Assembly (NCBI GenBank): GCA_038226305.1
Contig: JBBRQN010000002.1
Coordinates: forward strand, 1 to 64,000
Length of the DNA stretch: 64,000 nucleotides
Reading direction: 5' to 3'
Source: JASLDZ01 sp038226305
Lineage (GTDB): Bacteria; Pseudomonadota; Alphaproteobacteria; Caulobacterales; Caulobacteraceae
The number at the start of each line of letters is the position of its first letter. Position 1 is the stretch's first letter. The position numbers and the translations under genes are program-made. Below are positions 25,918 to 35,110 of this stretch, piece by piece. Below the pieces are notes generated by a model. That model was not told the origin of the DNA. It did not search any database and was given only the letters and a program-made list of their open reading frames with translations.

Positions 25918-28900
25918 ACCCCTCGGCGCTGTTCATCCGGCGGCCGGCCGCCACGATCCTGCTCACCATCGGCATCGCGCTGGCGGGCATCGCGGCCTAC
26001 TTCGCCCTGCCGGTGGCGTCGCTGCCCAGCGTGGACTTTCCGGTCATTCAGGTAAGCGCCAACCTGCCCGGCGCCTCGCCGCAGGTGATGGCCACCAGCG
26101 TCGCGACGCCGCTGGAACGCCGCCTCGGCCAGATCGCCGACGTGAACGAGATCACCTCGTCCAGCCAGACCGGGCGCACCAATATCACCCTGCAGTTCGG
26201 GATGGACCGTAACATCGACGGCGCCGCCCGCGATGTGCAGGCGGGCATCGTGGCCGCGCGGGGCGACCTGCCGAGTACGCTTCGCTCGAACCCCACTTAC
26301 AACAAGGCGAACCCGGCCAACGCGCCGATCATGATCCTGAACCTGACGTCGGACGTGCTGACGCCCGCGCAGGTCTATGACGCCGCCTCGCTCATCCTCC
26401 AGCAGAAGCTCAGCCAGATTCAGGGCGTGGGCCAGGCCGACGTGCAGGGCGCCGCCCAGCCCGCCGTGCGGGTGGAGGTGAATCCCCTGGCACTCGCCCG
26501 CTACGGCATCGCGCTGGAGGATGTGCGGGCCGCCATCGCGGGCGCCAACGCCAACCAGCCCAAGGGGCAATACTCGGCGCACGGCCAGCGGCTGCAGATC
26601 TACGTCAACGATCAGGCGCTGAAGGCGGTCGACTATCAGGGGCTGATCATCGCCGTCCGCAACGGCAACCCCGTGCGCCTGCAGGACGTCGCCAACGTGC
26701 GCGACGGGGGCGAGAACGAGCGGATGGTCGGCCTGTTCATGGGCAAGCCCGCCATCGTGGTGCGCATCCAGGCCGCGCCAAACGCCAACATCGTGGCCAC
26801 CGTCGATCGCATCAAGGCGGTGCTGCCGCAGCTTCGGACGCAGCTGGCCGAGGTGTCGCCGCACATCGACCTGAACGTCTCCATCGACCGCACGACCACG
26901 ATCCGCGGCTCCATCGCCGATGTGGAGCGCACGCTGTTGGCTTCCATCGTCCTCGTGGTGCTGGTGGTGTTGCTGTTCCTGCGCAACGGCAAGGCGACGC
27001 TGATCCCGGGGGTGGCCGTCACCGTGTCGCTCTTGGGCACGCTGGGCCTGATGTTCCTGATGAAGTTCAGCCTCGACAACCTGAGCCTCATGGCCCTGAC
27101 CGTGGCCACGGGTTTCGTGGTCGACGACGCCATCGTGGTTCTGGAGAACATCACCCGCCACGTGGAGGAGGGGATGCCCCGCTACGAGGCGGCGCTGAAG
27201 GGCGCGGGCGAGGTGGGGTTCACCGTCGTCTCCATGTCGATCTCGCTGATCGCGGTGTTCATCCCGATTCTGATGATGGGCGGCATCGTGGGGCGGCTGT
27301 TCCGCGAGTTCGCGATGACGCTTTCCGCCGCCATCGTCATCAGCCTCATCGTGTCGCTCACCGCCACGCCCATGATGGCCGCCCGGCTGGTGGACGAACG
27401 CTCCACCGGCGACGACGCCGACGCGGCCCGCAAGGGCTGGCTGGGTCGCAGCCTGAACTGGATCTCCGGCAAGCTGGAGCGCGGCTTCAACTGGATGGCC
27501 GAGACCTACGAGGGCAGCCTCGTCTGGGCGCTGGACCACAAGTTCATCATGCTGGTGACCCTGCTCGCGACCATCGGTTTCAACGTCTACCTCTACGTCA
27601 TCATCCCCAAGGGCTTCTTCCCGCAGCAGGATACCGGCCAGATCCAGGGCGGGGTGCAGGTCGATCAGGCGAGCTCGTTCGCCTCCACCCGGGTGAAGTT
27701 CGAGAAGCTGGTGGGCATCGTGAAGGCCGATCCGGCGGTGGAGACGGTGACGGCGTTCTCCGGCGGGGCGGGCGGCTTCATGTTCGTGGCGCTGAAGCCC
27801 CGGGCCGAGCGGCCGGGCATGACCTCGGACCAGGTGATCGCCCGCATCCGCCCCAAAACCCTCCCGATCTCGGGCGCGCAGCTGTTCCTGCAGTCGGCGC
27901 AGGACTTCCGCTTCGGGGGCCGCCAGTCCTCGGCCCAGTACCAGTACACCCTGCAGAGCGACGACACCGACCTCCTGCACACCTGGTCCGAGAAGCTCAC
28001 GGCGCAGATGAAGAAGCACCCCGAGCTCCAGGACGTGAACTCCGACCAGCAGGAGCACGGGCTCGAGACCTTCATCACCATCGACCGCGACAAGGCCTCG
28101 CGCTTCGGCCTGACCGCCGCGGCGGTGGACAACGTGCTGAACGACGCCTTCGCCCAGCGGCAGGTGGCCACGATCTACAACGCCCTGAACCAGTATCGCG
28201 TGGTCATGACCGTCGCGCCGGAGTTCGCCCAGAACCCGCAGGCCCTGGATCAGGTCTACATCAGCCCCGGTCAGGGCACGAACTACTCGGCGAACGGCGG
28301 CGCGGTGGGGTCGGCCGCCTCGGCCCAGCGCACCTCAGCCTCTGCCGCTGCCGCCAACCTCGCGGCCCGGGTAGGCTCGAACCGGGCGGCGGGGCTCGTT
28401 TCGGTCGCAGGCGGGGCCGGGCTGAACTCCGACACCTCGGTGGTGGCCTCGCCCGCCGGCCCGATCCAGCAGTCGGCCGGCACGAGCTCGGTCAGCTCGG
28501 CGGCGGCCCAGCAGGCGACGGGCGCCGGCACCTCGCGCTCCACCACTGGCAACGCCAACCAGCAGCAGACGGGATCGGCGGTCTCCACCAGTGTCAGCCG
28601 GATGATCCCGCTCTCGGCCATCGCCAGCTACGCGCCGTCATCCACCGCCGTGTCGGTGAACCACCAGGGCGGGGCGGTCTCCACCACCATCAGCTTCAAC
28701 CTGACCGACGGCACGAGCCTCTCGCAGGCCAAGGAGATCCTGGCGCAGGCGGAGTCCGAGATCGCCCTGCCCAGCACCGTGCACGGGGCTTTCGCAGGCA
28801 CCGCGCAGGTGTTCGCCGACACGACGGATAACCAGCCGCTGCTGATCCTGGCGGCACTCCTTGCCGTCTACATCGTGCTCGGCATCCTCTACGAGAGCTA

Positions 28901-29462
28901 CATCCACCCCATCACGGTGCTCTCGACCCTGCCTTCGGCCGGGGTTGGTGCGCTTCTGGCGCTGATGTTCTTCCACGTGGAGTTCGACATCATCGCCCTG
29001 ATCGGCGTGATCCTGCTCATCGGCATCGTGAAGAAGAATGCGATCCTGATCATCGACTTCGCGCTCACCGCCGAGCGGGAGGAGGGGATGAGCCCCTACG
29101 ACGCGATCTACAAAGCCAGCATCCTGCGCTTCCGCCCCATTCTTATGACGACGATGGCCGCGATCCTTGGGGCCCTGCCGCTGGCTCTGGGGCTGGGCGA
29201 GGGGGGCGAGCTGCGTCGGCCGCTGGGCATCGCCATCGTGGGCGGTCTGGTCGCCAGCCAGCTCCTCACGCTTCTCACCACGCCGGTGATCTATCTCTAC
29301 ATGGACAAGCTGCGTCGCCGCGGACCCCGCCGGGGTGACAAGCCGTTACCCGAGGGGGGCCGCGGAACCGCCGGCAGCCCCGAACCCGCGCTCGTGCCCA
29401 CCGGCACGGGCCAATCGGCGCCCGGGGGTCATCCGGCCCCCGCCGGTGCCTTTAGGACATGA
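25914..29462 (+). CDS. RND multidrug efflux permease, second subunit, with low-complexity insert
   Basis: 1182 aa, starting GTG overlapping the first permease. RND signatures: TGFVVDDAIVVLENITRH, FREFAMTLSAAIVISL, LLIGIVKKNAILIIDFAL. It is about 100-140 residues longer than typical because of a Ser/Ala/Gly/Gln/Thr-rich insertion at about residues 788-892, between the periplasmic PC2/DC-type element DQVYISPGQG and MIPLSAIASY; no domain is recognised in the insert. A Pro/Gly-rich C-terminal tail of about 40 residues follows the last helix. It probably pairs with the first permease. Confidence 0.96.
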   Translation: MNPSALFIRRPAATILLTIGIALAGIAAYFALPVASLPSVDFPVIQVSANLPGASPQVMATSVATPLERRLGQIADVNEITSSSQTGRTNITLQFGMDRNIDGAARDVQAGIVAARGDLPSTLRSNPTYNKANPANAPIMILNLTSDVLTPAQVYDAASLILQQKLSQIQGVGQADVQGAAQPAVRVEVNPLALARYGIALEDVRAAIAGANANQPKGQYSAHGQRLQIYVNDQALKAVDYQGLIIAVRNGNPVRLQDVANVRDGGENERMVGLFMGKPAIVVRIQAAPNANIVATVDRIKAVLPQLRTQLAEVSPHIDLNVSIDRTTTIRGSIADVERTLLASIVLVVLVVLLFLRNGKATLIPGVAVTVSLLGTLGLMFLMKFSLDNLSLMALTVATGFVVDDAIVVLENITRHVEEGMPRYEAALKGAGEVGFTVVSMSISLIAVFIPILMMGGIVGRLFREFAMTLSAAIVISLIVSLTATPMMAARLVDERSTGDDADAARKGWLGRSLNWISGKLERGFNWMAETYEGSLVWALDHKFIMLVTLLATIGFNVYLYVIIPKGFFPQQDTGQIQGGVQVDQASSFASTRVKFEKLVGIVKADPAVETVTAFSGGAGGFMFVALKPRAERPGMTSDQVIARIRPKTLPISGAQLFLQSAQDFRFGGRQSSAQYQYTLQSDDTDLLHTWSEKLTAQMKKHPELQDVNSDQQEHGLETFITIDRDKASRFGLTAAAVDNVLNDAFAQRQVATIYNALNQYRVVMTVAPEFAQNPQALDQVYISPGQGTNYSANGGAVGSAASAQRTSASAAAANLAARVGSNRAAGLVSVAGGAGLNSDTSVVASPAGPIQQSAGTSSVSSAAAQQATGAGTSRSTTGNANQQQTGSAVSTSVSRMIPLSAIASYAPSSTAVSVNHQGGAVSTTISFNLTDGTSLSQAKEILAQAESEIALPSTVHGAFAGTAQVFADTTDNQPLLILAALLAVYIVLGILYESYIHPITVLSTLPSAGVGALLALMFFHVEFDIIALIGVILLIGIVKKNAILIIDFALTAEREEGMSPYDAIYKASILRFRPILMTTMAAILGALPLALGLGEGGELRRPLGIAIVGGLVASQLLTLLTTPVIYLYMDKLRRRGPRRGDKPLPEGGRGTAGSPEPALVPTGTGQSAPGGHPAPAGAFRT

Positions 29463-30985
29463 TCGTGAACGCCCCCTTCGCCCCCCGCCTGATCGTTCGC
29501 CTCGCCGCCCTGGCCCTCGCTTCGACAGCGCTGGCGGGCTGCGTCGTCGGTCCGAACTACAGCCGCCCCGCCGCCCTGCCAGCGGCGCAGGCCGTGCCTC
29601 TCGCCTTCAAGGAAGCGCAGGGCTGGACCGCCTCGCAGCCGATGGACCACATCGACCGCGGAGCCTGGTGGAGCGTGTTCGCCGATCCCACGCTCGACGC
29701 GCTGGAGCGCCGCGTCGCCGTCACCAACCAGAACGTGGCCGCGGCGGAAGCCGCCTATCGGCAGGCCCGCGCCATCGTGGCGCAGAACCGCGCGACCTTC
29801 TTCCCCACCCTCGGCGCCTCGGGCGGGGTCACCTACACCCGCTCCAGCGCCAGCGGGGGCACGAGCGTGATCTCCGGGGGCACGGTGATCACCACGGGCT
29901 CCACGAGCACGACCACCGGCACCTCCACTAGCAGCAGTTCGCGCGGCTCGACCCGTTACAACGTGGGCCTCAACGCCTCGTGGGAGCCCGACGTGTGGGG
30001 CCGCATCCGCCGCACGGTGGAAGCCTCGACCGCCACTGCCCAGGCCAGCGCCGCCGACCTGCAGGCCGCCACCCTCTCCGCCCAGGCCGAGCTCGCCATC
30101 GACTACTTCGAGCTGCGGGTGCTGGACGAGCAGAAGCGCCTGCTGACTGCCACCGTCACCGGCTACCAGCGCTCGCAGAAGCTGACGCAGAACCAGTACA
30201 ACGCAGGGATCGTCGCCCGCGCCGACGTGATCTCAGCCACGAGCCAGGTGCAGACCGCCCAGGCCCAGCTGATCGACCTCGACAACCAGCGCGCCGCCCG
30301 GGAGCACGCCATCGCGGCCCTGGTCGGCACGGCACCCGCCGACCTCACCGTCGTGGTGGCCGCTCTGTCAAGGTCCGTGCCCGTCGCGCCCGCCGGCCTG
30401 CCCTCGCAGCTTCTGGAGCGCCGGCCCGACATCGCGGCGGCCGAGCGGTCGGTGGCCTCGGCCAATGCGAACGTGGGCGTAGCGATCTCGGCCTACTATC
30501 CGAACCTCACGCTTTCGGGCTCGGGCACCTCGTCCTCCACCGCCATCGACCAGCTGTTCAACCTGTCGAACTTCACTTGGTCGATCGGGCCACAGCTGGC
30601 CTACACGATCCTCGACTTCGGCGCGCGGAAGGCTCGGGTTCAGCAGTCGCGCGCCCAGTATGACCAGACGGTGGCCAACTACCGCCAAACGGTGCTCACC
30701 GCCTTCCAGGCCGTGGAAGATCAGCTCGCCGCCCTGCGCATCCTCGAACAGGAGCAGGCCCTGCGCCTCGCCGCCGAGCAGAGCGCCCGCCAATCCGAAC
30801 AGATCGCCCTGAACCAGTACCTCGCCGGCCAGACCACCTTCACCACCGTGGTTACCGCCCAGGTGCAGAGCCTCTCCGCTCAACAGGCCGCCCTGAATGT
30901 CTTGGGTGCGCGCCTCACAGCCAGCGTCAGCCTCATCCAGGCCCTCGGCGGCGGCTGGACGCAGGGTGACCTGCCGAAGGGGTGA
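29459..30985 (+). CDS. Outer-membrane efflux lipoprotein, NodT/OprM family
   Basis: 508 aa. The lipoprotein signal peptide ends in LAGC (Cys about residue 23), followed by VGPNY, the standard OprM/NodT start. Two TolC-type repeats follow, including QYNAGIVARADVISATSQVQ and the family RRPDIAAAERSVASANANVGVA and PQLAYTILDFGARKARVQQS. It is the outer-membrane channel closing the tripartite pump. The insert GGTSVISGGTVITTGSTSTT near residue 130 is Ser/Thr-rich and unusual. Its start overlaps the permease stop (ATGA). No regulator gene adjoins the operon. Confidence 0.95.
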   Translation: MIVNAPFAPRLIVRLAALALASTALAGCVVGPNYSRPAALPAAQAVPLAFKEAQGWTASQPMDHIDRGAWWSVFADPTLDALERRVAVTNQNVAAAEAAYRQARAIVAQNRATFFPTLGASGGVTYTRSSASGGTSVISGGTVITTGSTSTTTGTSTSSSSRGSTRYNVGLNASWEPDVWGRIRRTVEASTATAQASAADLQAATLSAQAELAIDYFELRVLDEQKRLLTATVTGYQRSQKLTQNQYNAGIVARADVISATSQVQTAQAQLIDLDNQRAAREHAIAALVGTAPADLTVVVAALSRSVPVAPAGLPSQLLERRPDIAAAERSVASANANVGVAISAYYPNLTLSGSGTSSSTAIDQLFNLSNFTWSIGPQLAYTILDFGARKARVQQSRAQYDQTVANYRQTVLTAFQAVEDQLAALRILEQEQALRLAAEQSARQSEQIALNQYLAGQTTFTTVVTAQVQSLSAQQAALNVLGARLTASVSLIQALGGGWTQGDLPKG

Positions 30986-31040
30986 CAGCGGCCCTGCGCC
31001 GGGAGCGGCCTGAGACGTTTCTGCGCGAGGCGCCGGCTGC

Positions 31041-31466
31041 CTAGACCAGTACAGGTTGGCCCGAAGCGGGAGCGGGCCTGGCCCGGATCAGCCGGGCGAC
31101 GCGGGCCAGAAGCTGGGCATCCTGAAAGGGCTTCGTCAGAAAGTCGCGGGCACCCATCGACAGGGCGCGTTGCACGTCGTCGGGAGCGTGGCGGGCGGTC
31201 AGCACCATCACCGGCGTCTTCGGTCCAGCGGGCGCGGCGGCGGACAAACGCTCCAGCACGCCGAACCCGTCGAGGTTGGGCATGTTGATGTCCAGGATGA
31301 TGCCGGCGGGGCGAGCGGCGGCGATCCCCCTCAGGGCTTCGTGGCCATCGCGGGCGTGGGCGGTCATGTAGCCGGCCAGCGTCAGCCGGGTCAGGATCAG
31401 GTCGAGCACGTCGCGATCGTCTTCCGCCACGAAGATGCGAGGCTTGCGCGCGTCACGCGGCAGCAT
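31041..31466 (-). CDS. Single-domain response regulator (CheY-like)
   Basis: 141 aa receiver domain: acidic pair EDD at residues 15-17, phospho-acceptor D59 in ILDINMPNLDG, the Thr in VLTARH and the Lys in FLTKPF. It has no output domain. Its start overlaps the hybrid kinase stop by 14 bp, so it is co-expressed with that kinase and is a likely phosphotransfer partner. Confidence 0.93.
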   Translation of the reverse strand: MLPRDARKPRIFVAEDDRDVLDLILTRLTLAGYMTAHARDGHEALRGIAAARPAGIILDINMPNLDGFGVLERLSAAAPAGPKTPVMVLTARHAPDDVQRALSMGARDFLTKPFQDAQLLARVARLIRARPAPASGQPVLV

Positions 31467-33867
31467 CGAGTGCCCCTTCGCCCTGCCACGCCAGCGCCTT
31501 GGCGAGCCCGCCGACGAGGGCGTCTATGGTCAGCGGTTTGGCGATCACGGCATCGAAGAGCCCCGGCGGGTCGTCCTGCCCCGGGTCGGCCGAGAAGGCG
31601 ATGATCGGGATGGCGGCATTCAGTCCGTCTTCGTCACGGATGCGCCGGGCCGCGCCCGCCCCGTTCAGACGCGGCATGCGACGGTCCATCAGGATGGCGT
31701 CGAAGGGCTGCCGACTGGCGAGCTCCACCGCCTGCAGGCCATCTGCCGCCTCGGTGATCTCCACGCCGAAGGGGGTTAGGAGGGCGCAGACGAGCTCGCG
31801 GTTGAACGGGTTGTCGTCCGCCAGCAGCACGCGTGCTCCCCTGAGACCGCCGGCGGTCGTCACGGGTGTTGTGTCGGCCGTTCGCGAGGCGAGGGCGCTT
31901 GCCGGAAGCCAGAACCAGAAGCGGGCCCCTTCGCCCAGACGGCTCTCGACCGCGATCTCGCCGCCCATCGCCTCCACGAGGCCCTTGCAGATGGCGAGCC
32001 CCAGGCCCGTGCCGCCGTGCCGGCGCGTGGAGCCCCCATCGATCTGCGAGAAGCGCTGGAACAGACGGTCAACGCGGTCGGCGGGAATGCCGGGGCCACT
32101 GTCGCTTACGCCGAAGGTCAGCCGCTGTGCCTGCGGATCGAAGCTAACCTCAAGGCTGATCGCGCCCTTCTCCGTGAACTTCACAGCGTTGCCGATGAGG
32201 TTCATCAGCACCTGTCGCAGCCGATCAGGATCGGCTCGCACGAGGCCCGGCAGCAGGTCGAGGCCGGTGGCGGTGAGGCTCAGGCCCTTCTCCGCTGTTT
32301 GCGCGCTGAACAGGTCCAGCGTGTCCATGGCCAGCTGACCCACCGAAATGGGCTGCGGCTTGACCTCCACTTGCCCCGCCTCGAGCTTGGAGAAGTCCAG
32401 AATGTCGTTGACCGTCGAGAGCAGCGCCTTGCCGGCGTTGGAGACCTTTCCGAGGTAGGCGCGGGTGGTGTCGGCCAGTTCGGGCTGTTCCTCCACCAGT
32501 CGGGCAAAGCCCAGCACCGCGGTCAGGGGCGTGCGCAGCTCGTGGCTCATGTTGGCGAGGAACTCGGCCTTCACATTCGCCGCGGCCTCGGCCTCCGCCT
32601 GGGCGGCGCGCAGGGCGTTCTCCATCGCCTTTCGGTCGGTGATGTCGCGGATCACGGCCACGATCTCCACGGGCTTGCCCTCCGCGTCGCGCACCAGCTG
32701 GAAGCCGGTCTCGACCCACACCGCATGGCCATCCTTGTGGGCGGCGCGATGCTGCAGCGACAGGCGCTCGGTGCCCTTCGCCATCTGGCTAAGCGCCTGC
32801 ACGATCATCGCCTGGTCTTCGACGTGGACGAACGCCTGCGCCGGGCGACCGGTCATCTCCCCCGGCTGGTAGCCGAGCAGTTGCTCGATGCCCGGCGAGA
32901 TGTAGTCGCTGCCGCCGTCCAGGCGCATGCGCGTGATCACGTCGCTCATGTTGTCGGCGAGCAGGCGATAGCGCTTCTCGCTCTGCTGCACGGCCTTCAG
33001 CGTGCGGATCTGGGTGGTGATGTCCTGGAAGATGCCGAAGACCGCCAGCACCTCACCCGCATCGTCGAGCTCGCAGATGGCCTTAGCCACCACGTCACGC
33101 TGCTCGCCATCGCGGCGGATGATGCGCAGCTGGAATTCGGAATGCGCCTTGGTCGCGATGGCGCTGGCGATGGCCTCGTTCACCGTTGCCTGGTCGTCGG
33201 GGTGATAGAAGGCTACCGCATCGTCGTAGCCGGGGTTGAAGCTGGCTCGGTCGACTCCGTGGAGGCGGTACACCTCGTCCGACCAGGTGACGGCACCGTC
33301 GGCCAGCCGGTAGCGCCAGTTGCCTACGCCCGACGTGGTTTCGGCAAGCTCCAGCAGGCGGTGCTTTTCGCGGGCCAGGCGGGTGGTGCGCACGAGTTCG
33401 AACTTGTCGACCACGATGCGCGCCAGGAGTTCCAAACGTGCCAGCTCGGCGTCGCTGGGTCGGGCTCGCGGCTTGGAGTCGATCACGCAGAGCGTGCCGA
33501 TGTTCTCTCCGTCGCGTGTGGTGAGCACAGCGCCCGTGTAGAAGCGGATGTCGGGGTGGCCGGTTACCAGGGGGTTCGAGGCAAAGCGCGGATCGATGCT
33601 CGCGTCCTCCACAACCATGACCGCATGCGTTCCCATCTCGATCGCGTGAGCGCAGAAAGACCATTCGCGGGGAGTGGATGACGGCTCCAGCCCATGCCGC
33701 GATTTGAACCACTGACGTTCAGCATCGACCAGCGAGACGAGGGCGACGGGCGTGTTGAAGAGTTCTGCCGCGAGCGCCGTCAGTCGGTCGAACGCCTCGT
33801 CCGCCGGCGTGTCCAGCGTGCCGAGGGCGTGCAGCGCCGCCAGCCTTCGAACTTCCTGAGCGTGCAT
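31453..33867 (-). CDS. Hybrid sensor histidine kinase (GAF-PAS-PAS-HisKA-HATPase-REC)
   Basis: 804 aa, without transmembrane segments, so a soluble sensor. Order: GAF (about 23-165, containing SLVDAERQWFKSRHGL), PAS (about 175-290), PAS with PAC (about 295-415, DYISPGIEQLLGYQPGEM), HisKA with phospho-His in FLANMSHELRTPL, HATPase (NLIGNAVKFTEKG, DSGPGIP, GGTGLGLAICKGLV), and a C-terminal receiver (LLADDNPFNRELV, ILMDRRMP with the acceptor Asp). Its ribosome site is GAGGGG. The input signal is unknown; the GAF subtype is common in light- or redox-linked kinases. Confidence 0.95.
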   Translation of the reverse strand: MHAQEVRRLAALHALGTLDTPADEAFDRLTALAAELFNTPVALVSLVDAERQWFKSRHGLEPSSTPREWSFCAHAIEMGTHAVMVVEDASIDPRFASNPLVTGHPDIRFYTGAVLTTRDGENIGTLCVIDSKPRARPSDAELARLELLARIVVDKFELVRTTRLAREKHRLLELAETTSGVGNWRYRLADGAVTWSDEVYRLHGVDRASFNPGYDDAVAFYHPDDQATVNEAIASAIATKAHSEFQLRIIRRDGEQRDVVAKAICELDDAGEVLAVFGIFQDITTQIRTLKAVQQSEKRYRLLADNMSDVITRMRLDGGSDYISPGIEQLLGYQPGEMTGRPAQAFVHVEDQAMIVQALSQMAKGTERLSLQHRAAHKDGHAVWVETGFQLVRDAEGKPVEIVAVIRDITDRKAMENALRAAQAEAEAAANVKAEFLANMSHELRTPLTAVLGFARLVEEQPELADTTRAYLGKVSNAGKALLSTVNDILDFSKLEAGQVEVKPQPISVGQLAMDTLDLFSAQTAEKGLSLTATGLDLLPGLVRADPDRLRQVLMNLIGNAVKFTEKGAISLEVSFDPQAQRLTFGVSDSGPGIPADRVDRLFQRFSQIDGGSTRRHGGTGLGLAICKGLVEAMGGEIAVESRLGEGARFWFWLPASALASRTADTTPVTTAGGLRGARVLLADDNPFNRELVCALLTPFGVEITEAADGLQAVELASRQPFDAILMDRRMPRLNGAGAARRIRDEDGLNAAIPIIAFSADPGQDDPPGLFDAVIAKPLTIDALVGGLAKALAWQGEGALDAAA

Positions 33868-33955
33868 GGCGAATTCCCCTCAGAGGAAACATGCCACGCC
33901 CGTCCTTGGGCAGGGTTAACGACGCCCGAGGCATTTTGCCGTGCCGGGCGGCGTC

Positions 33956-35110
33956 CTAGAGCAGGCTGCCCCGGCCCGATGTGATCTCCGCATAGCGGTG
34001 GACCTTCACCGCCTGGATCAGGCCGAAGCCCACCATCACGGTCACCATCACCGTGCCGCCATAGCTCATAAGCGGCATGGGCACTCCCACCACCGGGGCC
34101 ATGCCCATCACCATCGCGCCGTTGATCAGGATGTAGAGGGCGAAGGTGGCAGTGAGCCCGGCCGCCGAGAGACGCCCGAAGTGGCTGTGGCTGATCGAGG
34201 CGATCCGCAGGGATACTGCCACCACGCCTGCATAGAGCGCGAGGAGGAAGAAGCAGCCCAGGAACCCGAACTCCTCGGCGAAGGAGGCGAAGATGAAGTC
34301 GGTCTGTTTCTCGGGCAGGAAGTTCAGGTGGCTTTGGCTGCCCAGGCCGAACCCCTTGCCCAGGAACCCGCCCGAGCCCAGGGCCGTCTTGGCCTGGAGG
34401 ATGTGATAGCCGGCGCCGGAGGGATCTTTCTCCGGGCTGAGGAAGGTGAGCACCCGGTCGCGCTGATAGTCCTTCAGCACAAAGAGCACGAAGGGCGGGA
34501 TGGCGAACGCCCCGGCGATGGCGCCCAGGGCCAGGATGCGCCACGTGAGCCCGGCCACGAACATCACCGCCGCGCCGGTCGCCACAAGCAGGATCGCAGT
34601 GCCGAGGTCGGGCTGGTGCGCCACGAGGAGCGTGGGTACGCCGATCATGGCCAGGGGAATCAGGAGCTTCCAGCTCAGTCGGGCGTCCTTTGCAGAGACC
34701 CCATGGTAGAAACGGGCGAGCGCCAGCACGAGGCCGACTTTCATTACCTCGGAGGGTTGCACGCCGATCGGCCCCACGTGAAGCCAGCGCTGCGCCCCCA
34801 TCGCCGAGTGCCCCACCAGTGACACCGCGGCGAGCAGGATCAGCCCGACGGCATAGGCCGGATAGGCCGCGATGAACCATACGCGCAGGTTCACGAGGCT
34901 GAGCACCAGCATCATGCCGAAGCACACGCCGAACACCACGAGGTGTCGGGCGGCCCAGGGCGTCCAGTGCTGGCCGGCGGTGGAATACAGCATGGCGGTG
35001 CCCAGGAAGGCGATGGCGAGGAGGAGCGCGCTGAGCCTCCAGTCGATCTCGGCGGCCTTCTCCGAAAGCCGGTCGCGCTGGCCGGGGCGGGTGAGGGCGG
35101 AGGCGGTCAC
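33956..35110 (-). CDS. rodA: Rod-shape-determining glycosyltransferase RodA
   Basis: SEDS-family peptidoglycan polymerase, 384 aa with about 10 transmembrane helices. Visible are the HQPDLGTAIL motif containing the catalytic Asp, and GKGFGLGSQSHLNFLPEKQT with TDFIFA, diagnostic of FtsW/RodA proteins. It polymerises lipid II together with PBP2 in the elongasome. The GTG at 35110 overlaps the mrdA stop by 4 bp, and the frame upstream has no RodA character. Last gene of the mre operon. Confidence 0.95.
   Translation of the reverse strand: MTASALTRPGQRDRLSEKAAEIDWRLSALLLAIAFLGTAMLYSTAGQHWTPWAARHLVVFGVCFGMMLVLSLVNLRVWFIAAYPAYAVGLILLAAVSLVGHSAMGAQRWLHVGPIGVQPSEVMKVGLVLALARFYHGVSAKDARLSWKLLIPLAMIGVPTLLVAHQPDLGTAILLVATGAAVMFVAGLTWRILALGAIAGAFAIPPFVLFVLKDYQRDRVLTFLSPEKDPSGAGYHILQAKTALGSGGFLGKGFGLGSQSHLNFLPEKQTDFIFASFAEEFGFLGCFFLLALYAGVVAVSLRIASISHSHFGRLSAAGLTATFALYILINGAMVMGMAPVVGVPMPLMSYGGTVMVTVMVGFGLIQAVKVHRYAEITSGRGSLL

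Noticed and set aside
20147..28058. Very long minus-strand frames opposite the efflux operon (for example 20147-22645, 23101-25584 and 25764-28058)
   Set aside because: Each mirrors a clear RND gene, is rich in His, Arg, Gly and Gln, and has no domain; long antisense frames are expected at this GC content.
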